A stretch of DNA of 46,705 nt from an uncultured Bacteroidia bacterium (GTDB taxonomy: Bacteria; Bacteroidota; Bacteroidia; Bacteroidales; UBA932). The stretch lies in contig CADAJF010000017.1 in NCBI GenBank assembly GCA_902788175.1, positions 1 to 46,705 of the forward strand, written 5' to 3'. Under the pieces are notes generated by a model. The model did no database searches and was not told the DNA's origin. It saw nothing but the letters and a program-made list of their open reading frames with translations. Positions 1-8,595 of this stretch are shown piece after piece. Position 1 is the first letter of the stretch; every line of letters begins with the position of its first letter. The position numbers and the translations under genes are program-made.

Positions 1-831
1 AATCACCGTATTGTTGCCCTCCACACACACCGTCGCAGTGAATGAGCCCTGCAACGCATCCGACTCCGACACCATCTCAAAGCGAGTAAGCTCCACATCT
101 TCCTCGCCCGTACCCGTCACCGCAATCTGGAACGTCGTCACCATCGGAGAAAACAGCAGCTTTACGTCCTCCTCCGCCTTGGGTGCATACTGGGCGCTGT
201 ACATCCACGCATACTCCATCTGCGGATAGATGTACACCGAGTCCACGGAACTGTTGCGGACACTCTTACCAGCAGCCTTCGAAGGGTTGGAAGAACGAGC
301 CACCTGGTCCCGCGGAATATATGCATTGATCACACCCTTGGTGCGCGTAGCGTCCGTCTCTATACCCACGTAACTCTGCACAGAGGACGGAAGCGTGCTA
401 AGGCGCGGGTACACCCCAAAAAACAGGTGAGACCCCTCGCCCCAGTGGAGGTCATTGTCGTCGAAAGGGGCCACCCCCGCCGTGGAATAGATGCCCTCCG
501 GAGTAATCTCACCGGAAACCGTATAGTGCGCCACGGAATAACGCGGGTCCGTGGACGTGTAATACGCCGTCCAAGGGTCCGCTGACCTGTCGTACAATAC
601 CGCCTGAGGACTCAGGACGGTAAGGCCGTCGCCGGGAAGCCAGTTGAGGCGCTCGTAGTTGCCATCGGACACATAGCCGCCAGCGTATTCCGTCTTCGTG
701 GGAAGAAAAAAACCGGAAGAAGCAGAAAAACGCACAGAAGAAACGTCGGAAAAAGGCATCACCTCCTCCCGGCAGGAAGAAACAAGCAAGCACAATAAGC
801 ACAATGCACTGATGAAACCTTTCCTTCCCAT
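1..831 (-). CDS. Fimbrillin-like lipoprotein, first large gene of cassette A (partial, runs off left edge)
   Basis: An open frame of 277 codons starts at the ATG at 829-831 and is still open at base 1, so only the N-terminal part is present. It begins with a lipoprotein signal peptide (MGRKGFISALCLLCLLVSSC, lipobox VSSC), which predicts export and lipidation at the cell surface. The rest is nearly the same as the N-terminal 277 residues of the 1193-aa protein at 4729-8310. Shared stretches include YPRLSTLPSSVQSYVGIETD and SPMVTTFQIAVTG. It belongs to the fimbrillin-like (Mfa/FimA-type) family of Bacteroidetes type V pilus subunits; that assignment is by overall resemblance, not by a search. 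It follows the small gene at 849-1028 by 17 bases. Whether it carries the long C-terminal modules of its paralogue cannot be told. Confidence 0.85.
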   Translation of the reverse strand, partial: MGRKGFISALCLLCLLVSSCREEVMPFSDVSSVRFSASSGFFLPTKTEYAGGYVSDGNYERLNWLPGDGLTVLSPQAVLYDRSADPWTAYYTSTDPRYSVAHYTVSGEITPEGIYSTAGVAPFDDNDLHWGEGSHLFFGVYPRLSTLPSSVQSYVGIETDATRTKGVINAYIPRDQVARSSNPSKAAGKSVRNSSVDSVYIYPQMEYAWMYSAQYAPKAEEDVKLLFSPMVTTFQIAVTGTGEEDVELTRFEMVSESDALQGSFTATVCVEGNNTVI

Positions 832-848
832 GAATCTTTTACTCCCTG

Positions 849-1028
849 TTATTCCCAGGTATGGTTGAAGGGCTGGTAATCGGACCAGTCGTAGTTCCGG
901 ACTTCGTGGCCGGTGGTTTCCAACGTCATCTTCTCATGGATCGAGGCAGTCAGGATGGAGCCTTCCATCCGGACAGAAACGTTACGCAAGACTGTAGGAG
1001 GCCAATATGAGTCCTTCTGATTAACCAT
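849..1028 (-). CDS. Small cassette-leader protein of unknown function (59 aa), cassette A
   Basis: The ATG at 1026-1028 gives 59 residues; an in-frame GTG lies three codons upstream. I do not recognise the family. It aligns without gaps to the 59-aa product at 8328-8507 and, over its last 40 or so residues, to the product at 15707-15913. The shared core is EGSILTASIHE, then MT-ETTGH-V, NYDWS, and a C-terminal PFNHTWE. There is no signal peptide or membrane segment, so the product probably stays in the cytoplasm. It is the first gene after the cassette promoter and lies 17 bases before a fimbrillin-like lipoprotein gene. Conservation at the protein level in three cassettes supports a real gene. 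Confidence 0.75.
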   Translation of the reverse strand: MVNQKDSYWPPTVLRNVSVRMEGSILTASIHEKMTLETTGHEVRNYDWSDYQPFNHTWE

Positions 1029-1071
1029 TTTCCTCACAAAACGCTCTTACATAGGTACTTATCCTTGAACA

Positions 1072-1089
1072 TTTTGCTTCGCAAAAATA
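1072..1089 (-). promoter_or_regulatory. Cassette A promoter -7 box inside a hairpin
   Basis: On the minus strand TATTTTTG (1082-1089) fits the Bacteroidetes -7 consensus TAnnTTTG. It overlaps an inverted repeat with arms TTTTGC (1072-1077) and GCAAAA (1081-1086) and a 3-base loop. I see no clear -33 TTTG. The same arrangement occurs ahead of cassettes B and C. The surrounding 1038-1188 is AT-rich and otherwise empty. Confidence 0.55.
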
Positions 1090-1188
1090 ATTTATTTTTG
1101 AAAATAAAACCTTTCTACCCTTTTCTATTCAACCTTTTGACAATCTTTTCCTACCTTTTTTCAGTTTTTTCCACCAGCGACGCAGTGG

Positions 1189-2217
1189 CTAGGGGACATT
1201 GTCCTGGGAAGTGATGGTATAAGTCATGAGTTTTCCGGGAGCCCAGACTTCGCCGCCCATGATGGCGGAAATCGTCTTGGTAGCCCCCCCCTTGGAGACC
1301 GTGGCCACAATGCGCGCACCTGCGGGAAGCGTCTGGGGCAGCAGCATCAGTACATATTCGTCCTCCACAATGTCGTAGCTGTCCCCATCCGACTTGAGCG
1401 CCGGACTGGAGAGCGTAAAACTGGCCGATGAACTGCCGTCCAGCGCCCAGGTATGCGAACCGGTTCCCTCCAGCGGGAAGGTTCCCTTATTCCGGACGCC
1501 GTTAATGGATACGCTGGTGATACTCAGGCCTTTACCCACCCGGAAACGGATACCCGTGAGCACATGCTCCATGGTCATGGGTACGTCGATGTCCGTCACT
1601 TCAGGGTCTCCGTCATACTCACGGCAGGAAGCCGCATTGGCCACCAGCAGGTCCACCTGCTCGTCGTAGGAGGCCGGGACGGTGAGCGCTATCTTCGGCG
1701 CGCTGCCGGTAACAGCAGTGACCGTGGCGCCGGTAACTTCCTTAGGAGCGTAGGCAAAATAGCGGACATAACCGCTGCCCGGCCACAGAAGCCGTGTGGT
1801 GGGCACCCACTTTTGGGAGCGCCCGCTACGGCTGCCGTCAAAGACGGCCTCCATCACTGCCGGAGAAGAATACAGGGTCCAATTCTCGGGAGAGGCCCCG
1901 GAAGCCGTATATTTATAAGCGATAAAGCCCAGGGACACATCCGTTGGCAGCGATGTGCCGGTATAGACAGATGCCTTGGTAGAAAGGCCGCTTCCGGGGA
2001 AATCTTCTTCCTGTACCAAAAGACTAATATCCCCATCCTCGCTTTCCAACTCCATAGAGCGGAAAGCGGAGGTCTCCAGCCCTGACTTCACGGCCGATCC
2101 TCCCGTCTCCACGGAAAAAGACAAGGGGTAGTCCTGCTCCAAGACGGAGGACTCCCGCTGGCAGGAAGCCAGCAAAAGCAAAGCTAAAAGCTTATATGCA
2201 ATACCTTTCCTTCTCAT
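1189..2217 (-). CDS. Fimbrillin-like lipoprotein, third large gene of cassette B (342 aa)
   Basis: The start is the ATG at 2215-2217, which gives a lipoprotein signal peptide (MRRKGIAYKLLALLLLASC). The upstream in-frame extension is shadow sequence inside the preceding gene. The mature part resembles a fimbrillin-like subunit. It aligns with the first 330 or so residues of the 995-aa protein at 8930-11917; shared landmarks are AYKY, YSSPAV, RLLWPG-GYVRY, ITSV/ITIE strands, LLPQTLPAGA-IVATV and TYTIT. It then stops, whereas the 995-aa paralogue continues into a long C-terminal module. It is expected at the cell surface as a pilus tip, anchor or accessory subunit; which one is not decidable here. 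It follows the 832-aa gene by 8 bases. A run of eight G lies in the coding strand at residues 309-311. Confidence 0.85.
   Translation of the reverse strand: MRRKGIAYKLLALLLLASCQRESSVLEQDYPLSFSVETGGSAVKSGLETSAFRSMELESEDGDISLLVQEEDFPGSGLSTKASVYTGTSLPTDVSLGFIAYKYTASGASPENWTLYSSPAVMEAVFDGSRSGRSQKWVPTTRLLWPGSGYVRYFAYAPKEVTGATVTAVTGSAPKIALTVPASYDEQVDLLVANAASCREYDGDPEVTDIDVPMTMEHVLTGIRFRVGKGLSITSVSINGVRNKGTFPLEGTGSHTWALDGSSSASFTLSSPALKSDGDSYDIVEDEYVLMLLPQTLPAGARIVATVSKGGATKTISAIMGGEVWAPGKLMTYTITSQDNVP
1284..1291 (-). repeat. G8 homopolymer inside the 342-aa fimbrillin-like gene
   Basis: Eight consecutive C on the plus strand read as G8 in the coding strand, at codons 309-311 of 342. Slippage here would replace the last 30 or so residues, including the conserved terminal strand. 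The 995-aa paralogue has no such run at the matching place. Confidence 0.6.
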
Positions 2218-2225
2218 GCTTGTAC

Positions 2226-4724
2226 TTATTCTTCGCGTGCGGGACGGATGGAAAATTCCATAGGCTTCTGGTTGTTTCCTCCACCGGAAGGCAGGTTCAA
2301 GCCACTGCTGCTCACTTCCAGACGGCGGGCGGCGTTGCCTGTTCCCGGCTGGGCGACGGCCACCCAGTAACGGCCTGTAGTGGTGCCGGCCACATTTCCG
2401 TTGGAAGGAGCCTGATTGCGATAACCTGCGGCCGGGAGGTACAAAGCCCCGCTGCTGAGACTGTATCCGGCATAACCGCTTCCGCTGATCCAACTACCGC
2501 TCAAACCGTCAAAAGCATTTTGACGGGGAACCGTATAACCCGCAGGACAGGGGTCATAAACCGTTTTTACCGTGGCAAGATCCCGAGCGGCATCCGTTGC
2601 AGAGGCGCTCCAATAGTTGAATTCTGTGAAACCGCCATCGGCGACATACGGATAAAGCGTATTGGGGAAGTGGAGGCCGGGGTTCTTAATCAGGTCTTCC
2701 TTCTTTTTGTTCCCCGTGGTGGCCGATGACCATCCCGCGGCCGTGGGAGGCATGGCATCCTTGCGGCCCCACTGGAAGAAGGGACCGTGGCCGGTGTAGG
2801 GCACGCCTGAAGGTACTCCGGCGGCACGGCGCACACGCACCACAGCATAGGCCGAAGCATCATTCTCTGCCTCGATACGGACAAAGGCCACCGCGGCGGG
2901 TTTGGCACCCGTCAGGGTTCCATCCACCGTCCAGCCCAGATTACGGGACATGAAGCTGGCATTGGCGCCGCCCACATCGCCCATGCCGGGTTCATAGTCT
3001 GTCACCCAGAGCAGCCAACTCCACATCACCGTGCCGGAGCCATCCTTGACGGACACTACGGTACAGCCCTGCTGGGCGTTTTGGATTTGGAAGGTGAGCC
3101 AGTACAGGTCCTCCTTCGCATCCTTACTGACGGAGAGGCTCTGCACCATATTGCTGTTTTCCGTCCACACTACAGCAGCACCGTTAGGCACCCCCGCAGA
3201 AGAGCTGGTCTTGTGCAAATAGGGATTGCTGATGCTGTTTCCCTTATAGTCCACAAAGTTGGAGGGGTAAGCGCTGCTGTTGGCCGATCCGCCTATGATA
3301 CCGTTACCCGCCACCAGCGGAATGCGGTAATATCCCGGGGCATTGATGATATAGGTATTGGCGCTCTCATGGATGTCTGCACCGCCGTTGATGCGGTTGG
3401 AGAGGTTCCAGGGTTTATCGGCGGTTCCCCATGCCGGGGCTTCCTGCAACAGCTGGTTCACCGTCTTGTTTACCGCTGTGGCAGAAGAAGACGAGACCTT
3501 CAGGTCGCTGCCTTCCACCGTTGCGTTCCAGCCCGAGAGGTCCGGCGTACCGCCCGCTTGCGCCAGGGCCTGGGTAGAATAGATGCCCTTCACCACCCAG
3601 GAGGCAGGTGTCTGCGTACCGCCGCCCTCGGGGGTGGAATAGCTGTTGACCGTAGCCACCTTGGTTGCAGTACCCGCGGCCGGAAGCTCTCCGGTGACCT
3701 CCGCCTCAATATAGTAATCCCTGGGCGCTCCGCTTCCCTTGATGCGGTAGGTAACCAGTTTGCCCATGAGCCACTGGTGGCCGGACAGGTCTGCCGTTAC
3801 TTCTGTGCCGTCTACGACAAGCTTGATGGTGGCGCCCTCCGGCAGCCACTGGGGAAGCATCATCAGGATGCCGGCATCCTTGGTATAGTCGTACTGGGTG
3901 TCGGTCCTGTCCCATGCGGACGCGTCGGAAAGGCTGGCCGTGAAACTGGCCGATGAGCTGCTGATGGCAAGGTCTCCCCAGGTGCCTTCCAGAAGGTCCA
4001 GGGTAGCCTGGTCATAGACGCCGCTGATGACAGCCTGCGTCACATTTATGTCCTTTTCCGCCTTGATGCGGATGGCGCTTAACACATGATGGAAAGCCAG
4101 GGGAACGGCAGAGTTGTCGTTGATGCCGCGGGCGCTGGTCGAGGCCACCATCAGGTCATGCTGGGAAGCCGCCGATGCGGGAACCTGGTAGCTGAGTCCG
4201 GGGGTCTGCCCGTTAGCGAGTCCCGTGGGGGTGGCGCCGCTGCCCACAGCAGCCCAGGGAGCCACGGCGAACCAGCGGGTGAAGTAGCTGGAAGCCCGTT
4301 TGGAGGTGTTGAAGCTCACAGAAGAAGTCTCCCACTCGTTGGAGGTGGAGTTGTAGCTGGCCTGCACAGCGCCGGAAGCGCTGCCGCCGTCCAGCAGCCA
4401 CTGCGAAGGGGAGGCATTGGCCGCAGCCATGTTGTATGCCCAGACTGCAATGGGGTCTCCCTGCAGCGGCGTGCTGTCTGCACCGCTGTACAGCTTCACA
4501 ACTTTTGTATCGGCCGGCCTGACAGGTATCCACTCCTGGGTGGCAAGGAGGCTGTACTCCCCTGCCTGTGTGCTCCAGGCTGCCGGGGCTTTGGTCTCAA
4601 AATCCGGTATGCGCTCAGACACGGCAAAGCCCACGCCCGCGCCTGCCTGATGCAACTGCTCCCGCTGGCAGGAAAGCAGCAGGATCAGAAGGAAGAGCCC
4701 AAAGTATGTCCGCGTTTTCACCAT
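2226..4724 (-). CDS. Large fimbrillin-like lipoprotein with C-terminal FISUMP-like module, second gene of cassette B (832 aa)
   Basis: The start is the ATG at 4722-4724, 4 bases after the stop of the 1193-aa gene; it gives a lipoprotein signal peptide (MVKTRTYFGLFLLILLLSC). Residues of about 30-330 look like a fimbrillin-type double beta domain ending in HQWLMGKLVTYRIKG. A middle beta region follows (GTQTPASWVVKGIYSTQ). The C-terminal half carries a motif series shared by the cassette proteins: WSWLLWVTDYE, then NLGW, FFQWGRKDAMPPT, YDPCPAGYTVPRQNAF and SIRPAREE at the end. The DPCPAGY-VP signature recalls the Fibrobacter succinogenes major paralogous (FISUMP) domain, a lectin-like fold; this is tentative. 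Its closest relative in the window is the 819-aa protein at 11953-14412. It is probably a surface-exposed pilus subunit or adhesin. Confidence 0.87.
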   Translation of the reverse strand: MVKTRTYFGLFLLILLLSCQREQLHQAGAGVGFAVSERIPDFETKAPAAWSTQAGEYSLLATQEWIPVRPADTKVVKLYSGADSTPLQGDPIAVWAYNMAAANASPSQWLLDGGSASGAVQASYNSTSNEWETSSVSFNTSKRASSYFTRWFAVAPWAAVGSGATPTGLANGQTPGLSYQVPASAASQHDLMVASTSARGINDNSAVPLAFHHVLSAIRIKAEKDINVTQAVISGVYDQATLDLLEGTWGDLAISSSSASFTASLSDASAWDRTDTQYDYTKDAGILMMLPQWLPEGATIKLVVDGTEVTADLSGHQWLMGKLVTYRIKGSGAPRDYYIEAEVTGELPAAGTATKVATVNSYSTPEGGGTQTPASWVVKGIYSTQALAQAGGTPDLSGWNATVEGSDLKVSSSSATAVNKTVNQLLQEAPAWGTADKPWNLSNRINGGADIHESANTYIINAPGYYRIPLVAGNGIIGGSANSSAYPSNFVDYKGNSISNPYLHKTSSSAGVPNGAAVVWTENSNMVQSLSVSKDAKEDLYWLTFQIQNAQQGCTVVSVKDGSGTVMWSWLLWVTDYEPGMGDVGGANASFMSRNLGWTVDGTLTGAKPAAVAFVRIEAENDASAYAVVRVRRAAGVPSGVPYTGHGPFFQWGRKDAMPPTAAGWSSATTGNKKKEDLIKNPGLHFPNTLYPYVADGGFTEFNYWSASATDAARDLATVKTVYDPCPAGYTVPRQNAFDGLSGSWISGSGYAGYSLSSGALYLPAAGYRNQAPSNGNVAGTTTGRYWVAVAQPGTGNAARRLEVSSSGLNLPSGGGNNQKPMEFSIRPAREE

Positions 4725-4728
4725 CTTG

Positions 4729-7700
4729 CTATTCCATAAACCAGTACCACCAATCACTGTCACCCAGATTCATATAATCCAGCAAAGAATCCAGATTATT
4801 GATCCATATACTCATAGCCATTGAATTCTGCCCGGAAGCGACACTTCCGTTTCCGACGGCGGTGGCACCGTATGCCGTTGCCCGGCAGTTGAGGCCGAAT
4901 GTATCTGTATAATCGGCCGTATTACGATTGGAGAAGCCTATAGACCGGGTATAATTTCCCCGGGCCGTATTGCTGTATCCTACCACACGGTTGTTATTGC
5001 CGATAACCGAATTGCCGTAACCCTGAACCACATTGTTCTTGCCTACAATGAAGTTATAGTACAGTCCGGGCGTGGATGCCGAATCCCACTGGACTATCCA
5101 GAGGTAACACTTCTGATTGGAATAGTCGTACTGCTCAAACTCAATCAGAATAGTCCGGGTTGAGCCATTGTAAGGAGCAATCGTGAACGGAATGACATCC
5201 CACTTTGAATTGGACGGGTTGTCCACATCGAACAGGGAACCGTTGCCGCGCACCTTCTGAATGGTGAACCAGGACGGTGCAGTAGTGCTCCAATTCCTGC
5301 CATCCGTAGAATAACGGTTGATGCGCCAGGCCATAATGGGCTTTGCAGCTCTGGCACTGGTACCGGAACCTGTGTAGGCGCTGCTGCATACGTAGATGTT
5401 GCCGCTTCCTCCGGATGCGTCAAACTCATCCTGGCTCAATCCTACCACAAACATACCGGTGGGCGAAGGGCCGCTGGGTTCTATCACTTCTTCCAGTACA
5501 GGACGAACAGAAACGGCATAAGACCGGCCCAGCGGACTGGTTGTATTGACAATTCCGCTGGTATAGCGGGTGGTAAGAGGGTATGCCTGTATTGAATTGG
5601 AAGGAACGGCCGACCAGTGATGGCTCACCTGCCCATTGTAGATATAACTACCATCCGTGGAGGCCAGATAGCCCACGAGGGGAAATCGAACGCTGGAAGA
5701 ATTGTAAACCAGTGCAGCGGAACTGTTCCCGGCAGAGGCATTCTGCACGGCACAGTTACTGGTGGTAAAACCGGAATAAGCGTTCTGGGGCGGAACCATA
5801 TAACCGGACGGGGAAGGGTCGTACACCGACTTGATGACTTCGGTGGCAAATTGGCCGGAACCGTAGAACGTCAGATTGGTATTCCAAAGGTTGTACCATG
5901 TATCAGAGCACCAGTCGACGGTGGTGGCGCCGGTGATGTAGTTGTTCCAGGGATGGCTGATGGCCGTGCCAAGGGAAACCGGTCCTGTAGCAGCGAGGTT
6001 GGGCGAATAAGCCTGTTCTCCAAAGGTTGTCCCAGCCGTAAACGGGTCCTTCCTTCCCCACTGGTAGTAGGGATTGCGGCCATACACGGTATAGGATGCA
6101 TAGGGCTGTTCTATCAGGACGGGAGACGATTCCAGGCCGGAAACAGGCTGCACCACCCGAAGGCTGCACGAACGGGCCGTATAGGTGCGGGTGATGGCAT
6201 CGCTCCAGCCCAGGTTGACAGGTGCGAATACGTTGTTGTTGCTTCCTTCGTAAGGACCCATATTGTCCTGGATGGCCAGGTTCTGGTCTGTTACCCAGAT
6301 GTGCCAGCTCCAGGCCACTTCACCGTTGGCGAGAACCGCCACCACGGCATTGCCCTGGGTGATACTTTCGGAAGGAACCGTAAAATTCAGGTAGGCCGAT
6401 GACCCGCTGCCGCTGATGCTGGCTTCGGTCACGAGGCCGGGGGTGTCGGCCCAGAGTATGGCGGCCGTAAGCTGCTTTCCGCTGTGCTGCGTGGCAATGT
6501 ACGGAGACGTGATATCGTTGTCCAGATGGTCCTTGAATTTGCTAAGGTAGCCGGAGTTGGTGGTAAGAGTCTGTTCAAAGGCCGCTTTATTGACGGAGCC
6601 GCCTTTGACGCCGTTGCCGTACACCAGCGGTAACTTGTATTTGCCGGGGCGGTCTGCCACGTAGCAGTTGGCCGTGGTCATGGCTACCGTTGCACCGGTA
6701 GCCACATTGCGGGTAGAGAGGTCAAAGGCCGTGCTGTAACTGCCTTTTGCGATCATCGCGTTTCGGTGCGCGTCTGCCGCAGAGTTCTGCTGGGCCGACA
6801 TACTCAGGCCCAGGCCGTCGCCGGTGAAACTGCCTGCGTAGCCGGAAATGGGCGTAGGGATGGTGAGCCAGGCGGGGCTTCCGCTACCCCAGGGTTTCCA
6901 CGTGGTGCCGTCATAGTACTCCAGCCGGTAAGGGACGGGCGTTTTTTCCGCGTTGTCCTTGTAGCTTTTGACAATGGCAAAGTCCGACTTGGCACCGCCG
7001 GCTTCATCCAGCGTGAGGTTATCCCAGTCTACGTCCAGGATGTAGGCCCTGTCGTCCAGGTTGCCGCCTTCCTGGTTTTCAATCTCCACCACCTGCACCG
7101 GAGAAATGACCACATCGGAGATTTCTTCCTCCCAGTCGTCGCCGACAACGCTGAAGTGCCAGGGATCGTCCTGCCGGGGAAGGGTGAGGCCGTCGATGTT
7201 GATCTTGCGGCCGGCCGGGAAAGCCACCCAGCCGTTAGAGGAATCCTTCAGCTTCAGGGAACGCGTCACGCCAGGGGATACAAAGCTGATGGTAAGGTTG
7301 CTGATGGTATTGGAATCGTAGGCGCCCTCAGGGAATACGAACACCGTCAGCGTCACCTTCTTGCTGCCGCTCACCTTGGTGCCGGAAGGGAAGGTGAAGG
7401 TCACCTTCATGTTGCTGGAGGAAGAAGGAGCCTCCACGTCCAAGTCGCACTTCATCTTCGTGCGCACGTTATCCCGAGTAATCACCGTATTGTTGCCGTC
7501 CACCCACACGGTGGCCGTGAACGCACCCTGCAAGGCATCAGACTCAGACACCATCTCAAAGCGAGTAAGCTCCACTTCCTCGCTGCCTTCGCCCGTCACC
7601 GCAATCTGGAACGTTGTCACCATGGGAGAGAACAATAGCTTTACGTCCTCCTCCGCCTTGGGGGAATACTGAGCGCTCCACATCCACGCATACTCCATCT

Positions 7701-8310
7701 GAGGATAAATGTACGTGGAGTCCACTGTGCTGTTGCGGACGCTCTTGCCAGCAGCCTTCGAGGGATTGGAAGAACGAGGCAACTGGTCCTTGGGAATATA
7801 GGCATCGATGATACCCTTGGTGCGCGTGGCGTCCGTCTCTATACCCACGTAACTCTGCACAGAGGACGGAAGCGTGCTAAGACGGGGATACACGCCAAAG
7901 AACAGGTGCGCACCCTCGCCCCAGTGGAGGCCCTTGTCCTCGTACGGGGCAACTCCCGCGGTGGAATAGATGCCATCCGGAGTGATGGTCCCGTCCACCG
8001 TATAGTGCGCTACACAGTACCGCGGGTCCGTGGCCGTGTAATAGGCCGTCCAGGGATTCGTTGTATTATTATATAATACGGCCTGGGGACTCAGGACGGT
8101 GAGGCCGTCACCGGATAGCCAGTTGATGCGCTCGTAGTTATCATTGGCCACAAAGCCGCCCACGTATTCTGTCTTGGTGTGGTGGGAAAAGCCGGAAGAA
8201 GCAGAAAAGCTCACAGAAGAACCGTCCGAAACAGGCATCATCTCTTCCCGGCAGGAAGAAACGAATAAAGACAATAAGCACAAAGCGGTAATGAGACCTT
8301 TCCTTCTCAT
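4729..8310 (-). CDS. Giant fimbrillin-like lipoprotein with FISUMP-like and YadA-head-like modules, first gene of cassette B (1193 aa)
   Basis: The ATG at 8308-8310 gives a lipoprotein signal peptide (MRRKGLITALCLLSLFVSSC). Residues of about 25-420 are a fimbrillin-like region, almost the same as cassette A gene 1 and homologous to all of cassette C gene 1 up to QEGGNLD. From there the protein continues where the cassette C paralogue stops. It has a beta region, then the module with WSWHIWVTD, NLGW, YYQWGRKDPF, YDPSPSGYMVP and VRPVLEE. After this comes another beta domain (about 960-1080) with a BACON-like look (APSWFTIQKV). Residues of about 1088-1167 are short repeats with a Gly at nearly every seventh position, like the head of YadA-type trimeric adhesins. 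It is probably a secreted surface adhesin or pilus-tip protein. It lies 17 bases after the small gene and 4 bases before the 832-aa gene. Confidence 0.87.
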   Translation of the reverse strand: MRRKGLITALCLLSLFVSSCREEMMPVSDGSSVSFSASSGFSHHTKTEYVGGFVANDNYERINWLSGDGLTVLSPQAVLYNNTTNPWTAYYTATDPRYCVAHYTVDGTITPDGIYSTAGVAPYEDKGLHWGEGAHLFFGVYPRLSTLPSSVQSYVGIETDATRTKGIIDAYIPKDQLPRSSNPSKAAGKSVRNSTVDSTYIYPQMEYAWMWSAQYSPKAEEDVKLLFSPMVTTFQIAVTGEGSEEVELTRFEMVSESDALQGAFTATVWVDGNNTVITRDNVRTKMKCDLDVEAPSSSSNMKVTFTFPSGTKVSGSKKVTLTVFVFPEGAYDSNTISNLTISFVSPGVTRSLKLKDSSNGWVAFPAGRKINIDGLTLPRQDDPWHFSVVGDDWEEEISDVVISPVQVVEIENQEGGNLDDRAYILDVDWDNLTLDEAGGAKSDFAIVKSYKDNAEKTPVPYRLEYYDGTTWKPWGSGSPAWLTIPTPISGYAGSFTGDGLGLSMSAQQNSAADAHRNAMIAKGSYSTAFDLSTRNVATGATVAMTTANCYVADRPGKYKLPLVYGNGVKGGSVNKAAFEQTLTTNSGYLSKFKDHLDNDITSPYIATQHSGKQLTAAILWADTPGLVTEASISGSGSSAYLNFTVPSESITQGNAVVAVLANGEVAWSWHIWVTDQNLAIQDNMGPYEGSNNNVFAPVNLGWSDAITRTYTARSCSLRVVQPVSGLESSPVLIEQPYASYTVYGRNPYYQWGRKDPFTAGTTFGEQAYSPNLAATGPVSLGTAISHPWNNYITGATTVDWCSDTWYNLWNTNLTFYGSGQFATEVIKSVYDPSPSGYMVPPQNAYSGFTTSNCAVQNASAGNSSAALVYNSSSVRFPLVGYLASTDGSYIYNGQVSHHWSAVPSNSIQAYPLTTRYTSGIVNTTSPLGRSYAVSVRPVLEEVIEPSGPSPTGMFVVGLSQDEFDASGGSGNIYVCSSAYTGSGTSARAAKPIMAWRINRYSTDGRNWSTTAPSWFTIQKVRGNGSLFDVDNPSNSKWDVIPFTIAPYNGSTRTILIEFEQYDYSNQKCYLWIVQWDSASTPGLYYNFIVGKNNVVQGYGNSVIGNNNRVVGYSNTARGNYTRSIGFSNRNTADYTDTFGLNCRATAYGATAVGNGSVASGQNSMAMSIWINNLDSLLDYMNLGDSDWWYWFME
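4810..5055 (-). other. YadA-head-like heptad repeat segment within the 1193-aa protein
   Basis: Reading on the minus strand, successive units are NNVVQG, YGNSVIG, NNNRVVG, YSNTARG and NYTRSIG. After a less regular stretch come ATAVG and NGSVASG. The Gly spacing of seven with small or Asn residues resembles the left-handed beta-roll of trimeric autotransporter heads. The usual neck and membrane anchor are absent. Confidence 0.6.
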
Positions 8311-8327
8311 GGACAGAAGACTCCCTA

Positions 8328-8507
8328 TTATTCCCAGGTATGGTTGAAAGGCTGCTCGTTGCTCCAGTCGTAGTTCTGGACCTGATGACCAGTGGTTTCC
8401 ACCGTCATGTTCTCATGAATGGAGGCTGTCAGGATGGAGCCTTCCATCCTGACCGTCACCTGGCGCAGAATTGCGGGAAATTGATAGAAATCCCGCTGTA
8501 AATCCAT
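8328..8507 (-). CDS. Small cassette-leader protein of unknown function (59 aa), cassette B
   Basis: The ATG at 8505-8507 gives 59 residues; an in-frame TTG nine codons upstream is possible but gives a poorer match to the cassette A copy. The product shares SVRMEGSILTASIHE-like sequence, MTVETTGH, NYDWS and the C-terminal PFNHTWE with the products at 849-1028 and 15707-15913. No signal peptide, transmembrane segment or known DNA-binding motif is visible, and the family is unrecognised. It is the first gene downstream of the promoter at 8564-8595 and sits 17 bases before the 1193-aa lipoprotein gene, exactly the spacing seen in cassette A. A regulatory, chaperone or leader role is possible; nothing in the sequence decides between these. 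Confidence 0.75.
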   Translation of the reverse strand: MDLQRDFYQFPAILRQVTVRMEGSILTASIHENMTVETTGHQVQNYDWSNEQPFNHTWE

Positions 8508-8554
8508 TTTCTTCACAAGTTCAATTAGTTGCAAACTTTATTCCGTTGGAATCA

Positions 8555-8595
8555 TTTGCTGCGCAAAGTTATTTTTATTTTTTTTGAAAAACAAC
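8555..8595 (-). promoter_or_regulatory. Cassette B promoter with hairpin over the -7 box
   Basis: On the minus strand GTTG (8592-8595), 20 bases, then TAACTTTG (8564-8571) is a good Bacteroidetes -33/-7 pair. The arms TTTGC (8555-8559) and GCAAA (8563-8567) form a small inverted repeat that overlaps the -7 box and the predicted transcription start. Confidence 0.7.
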
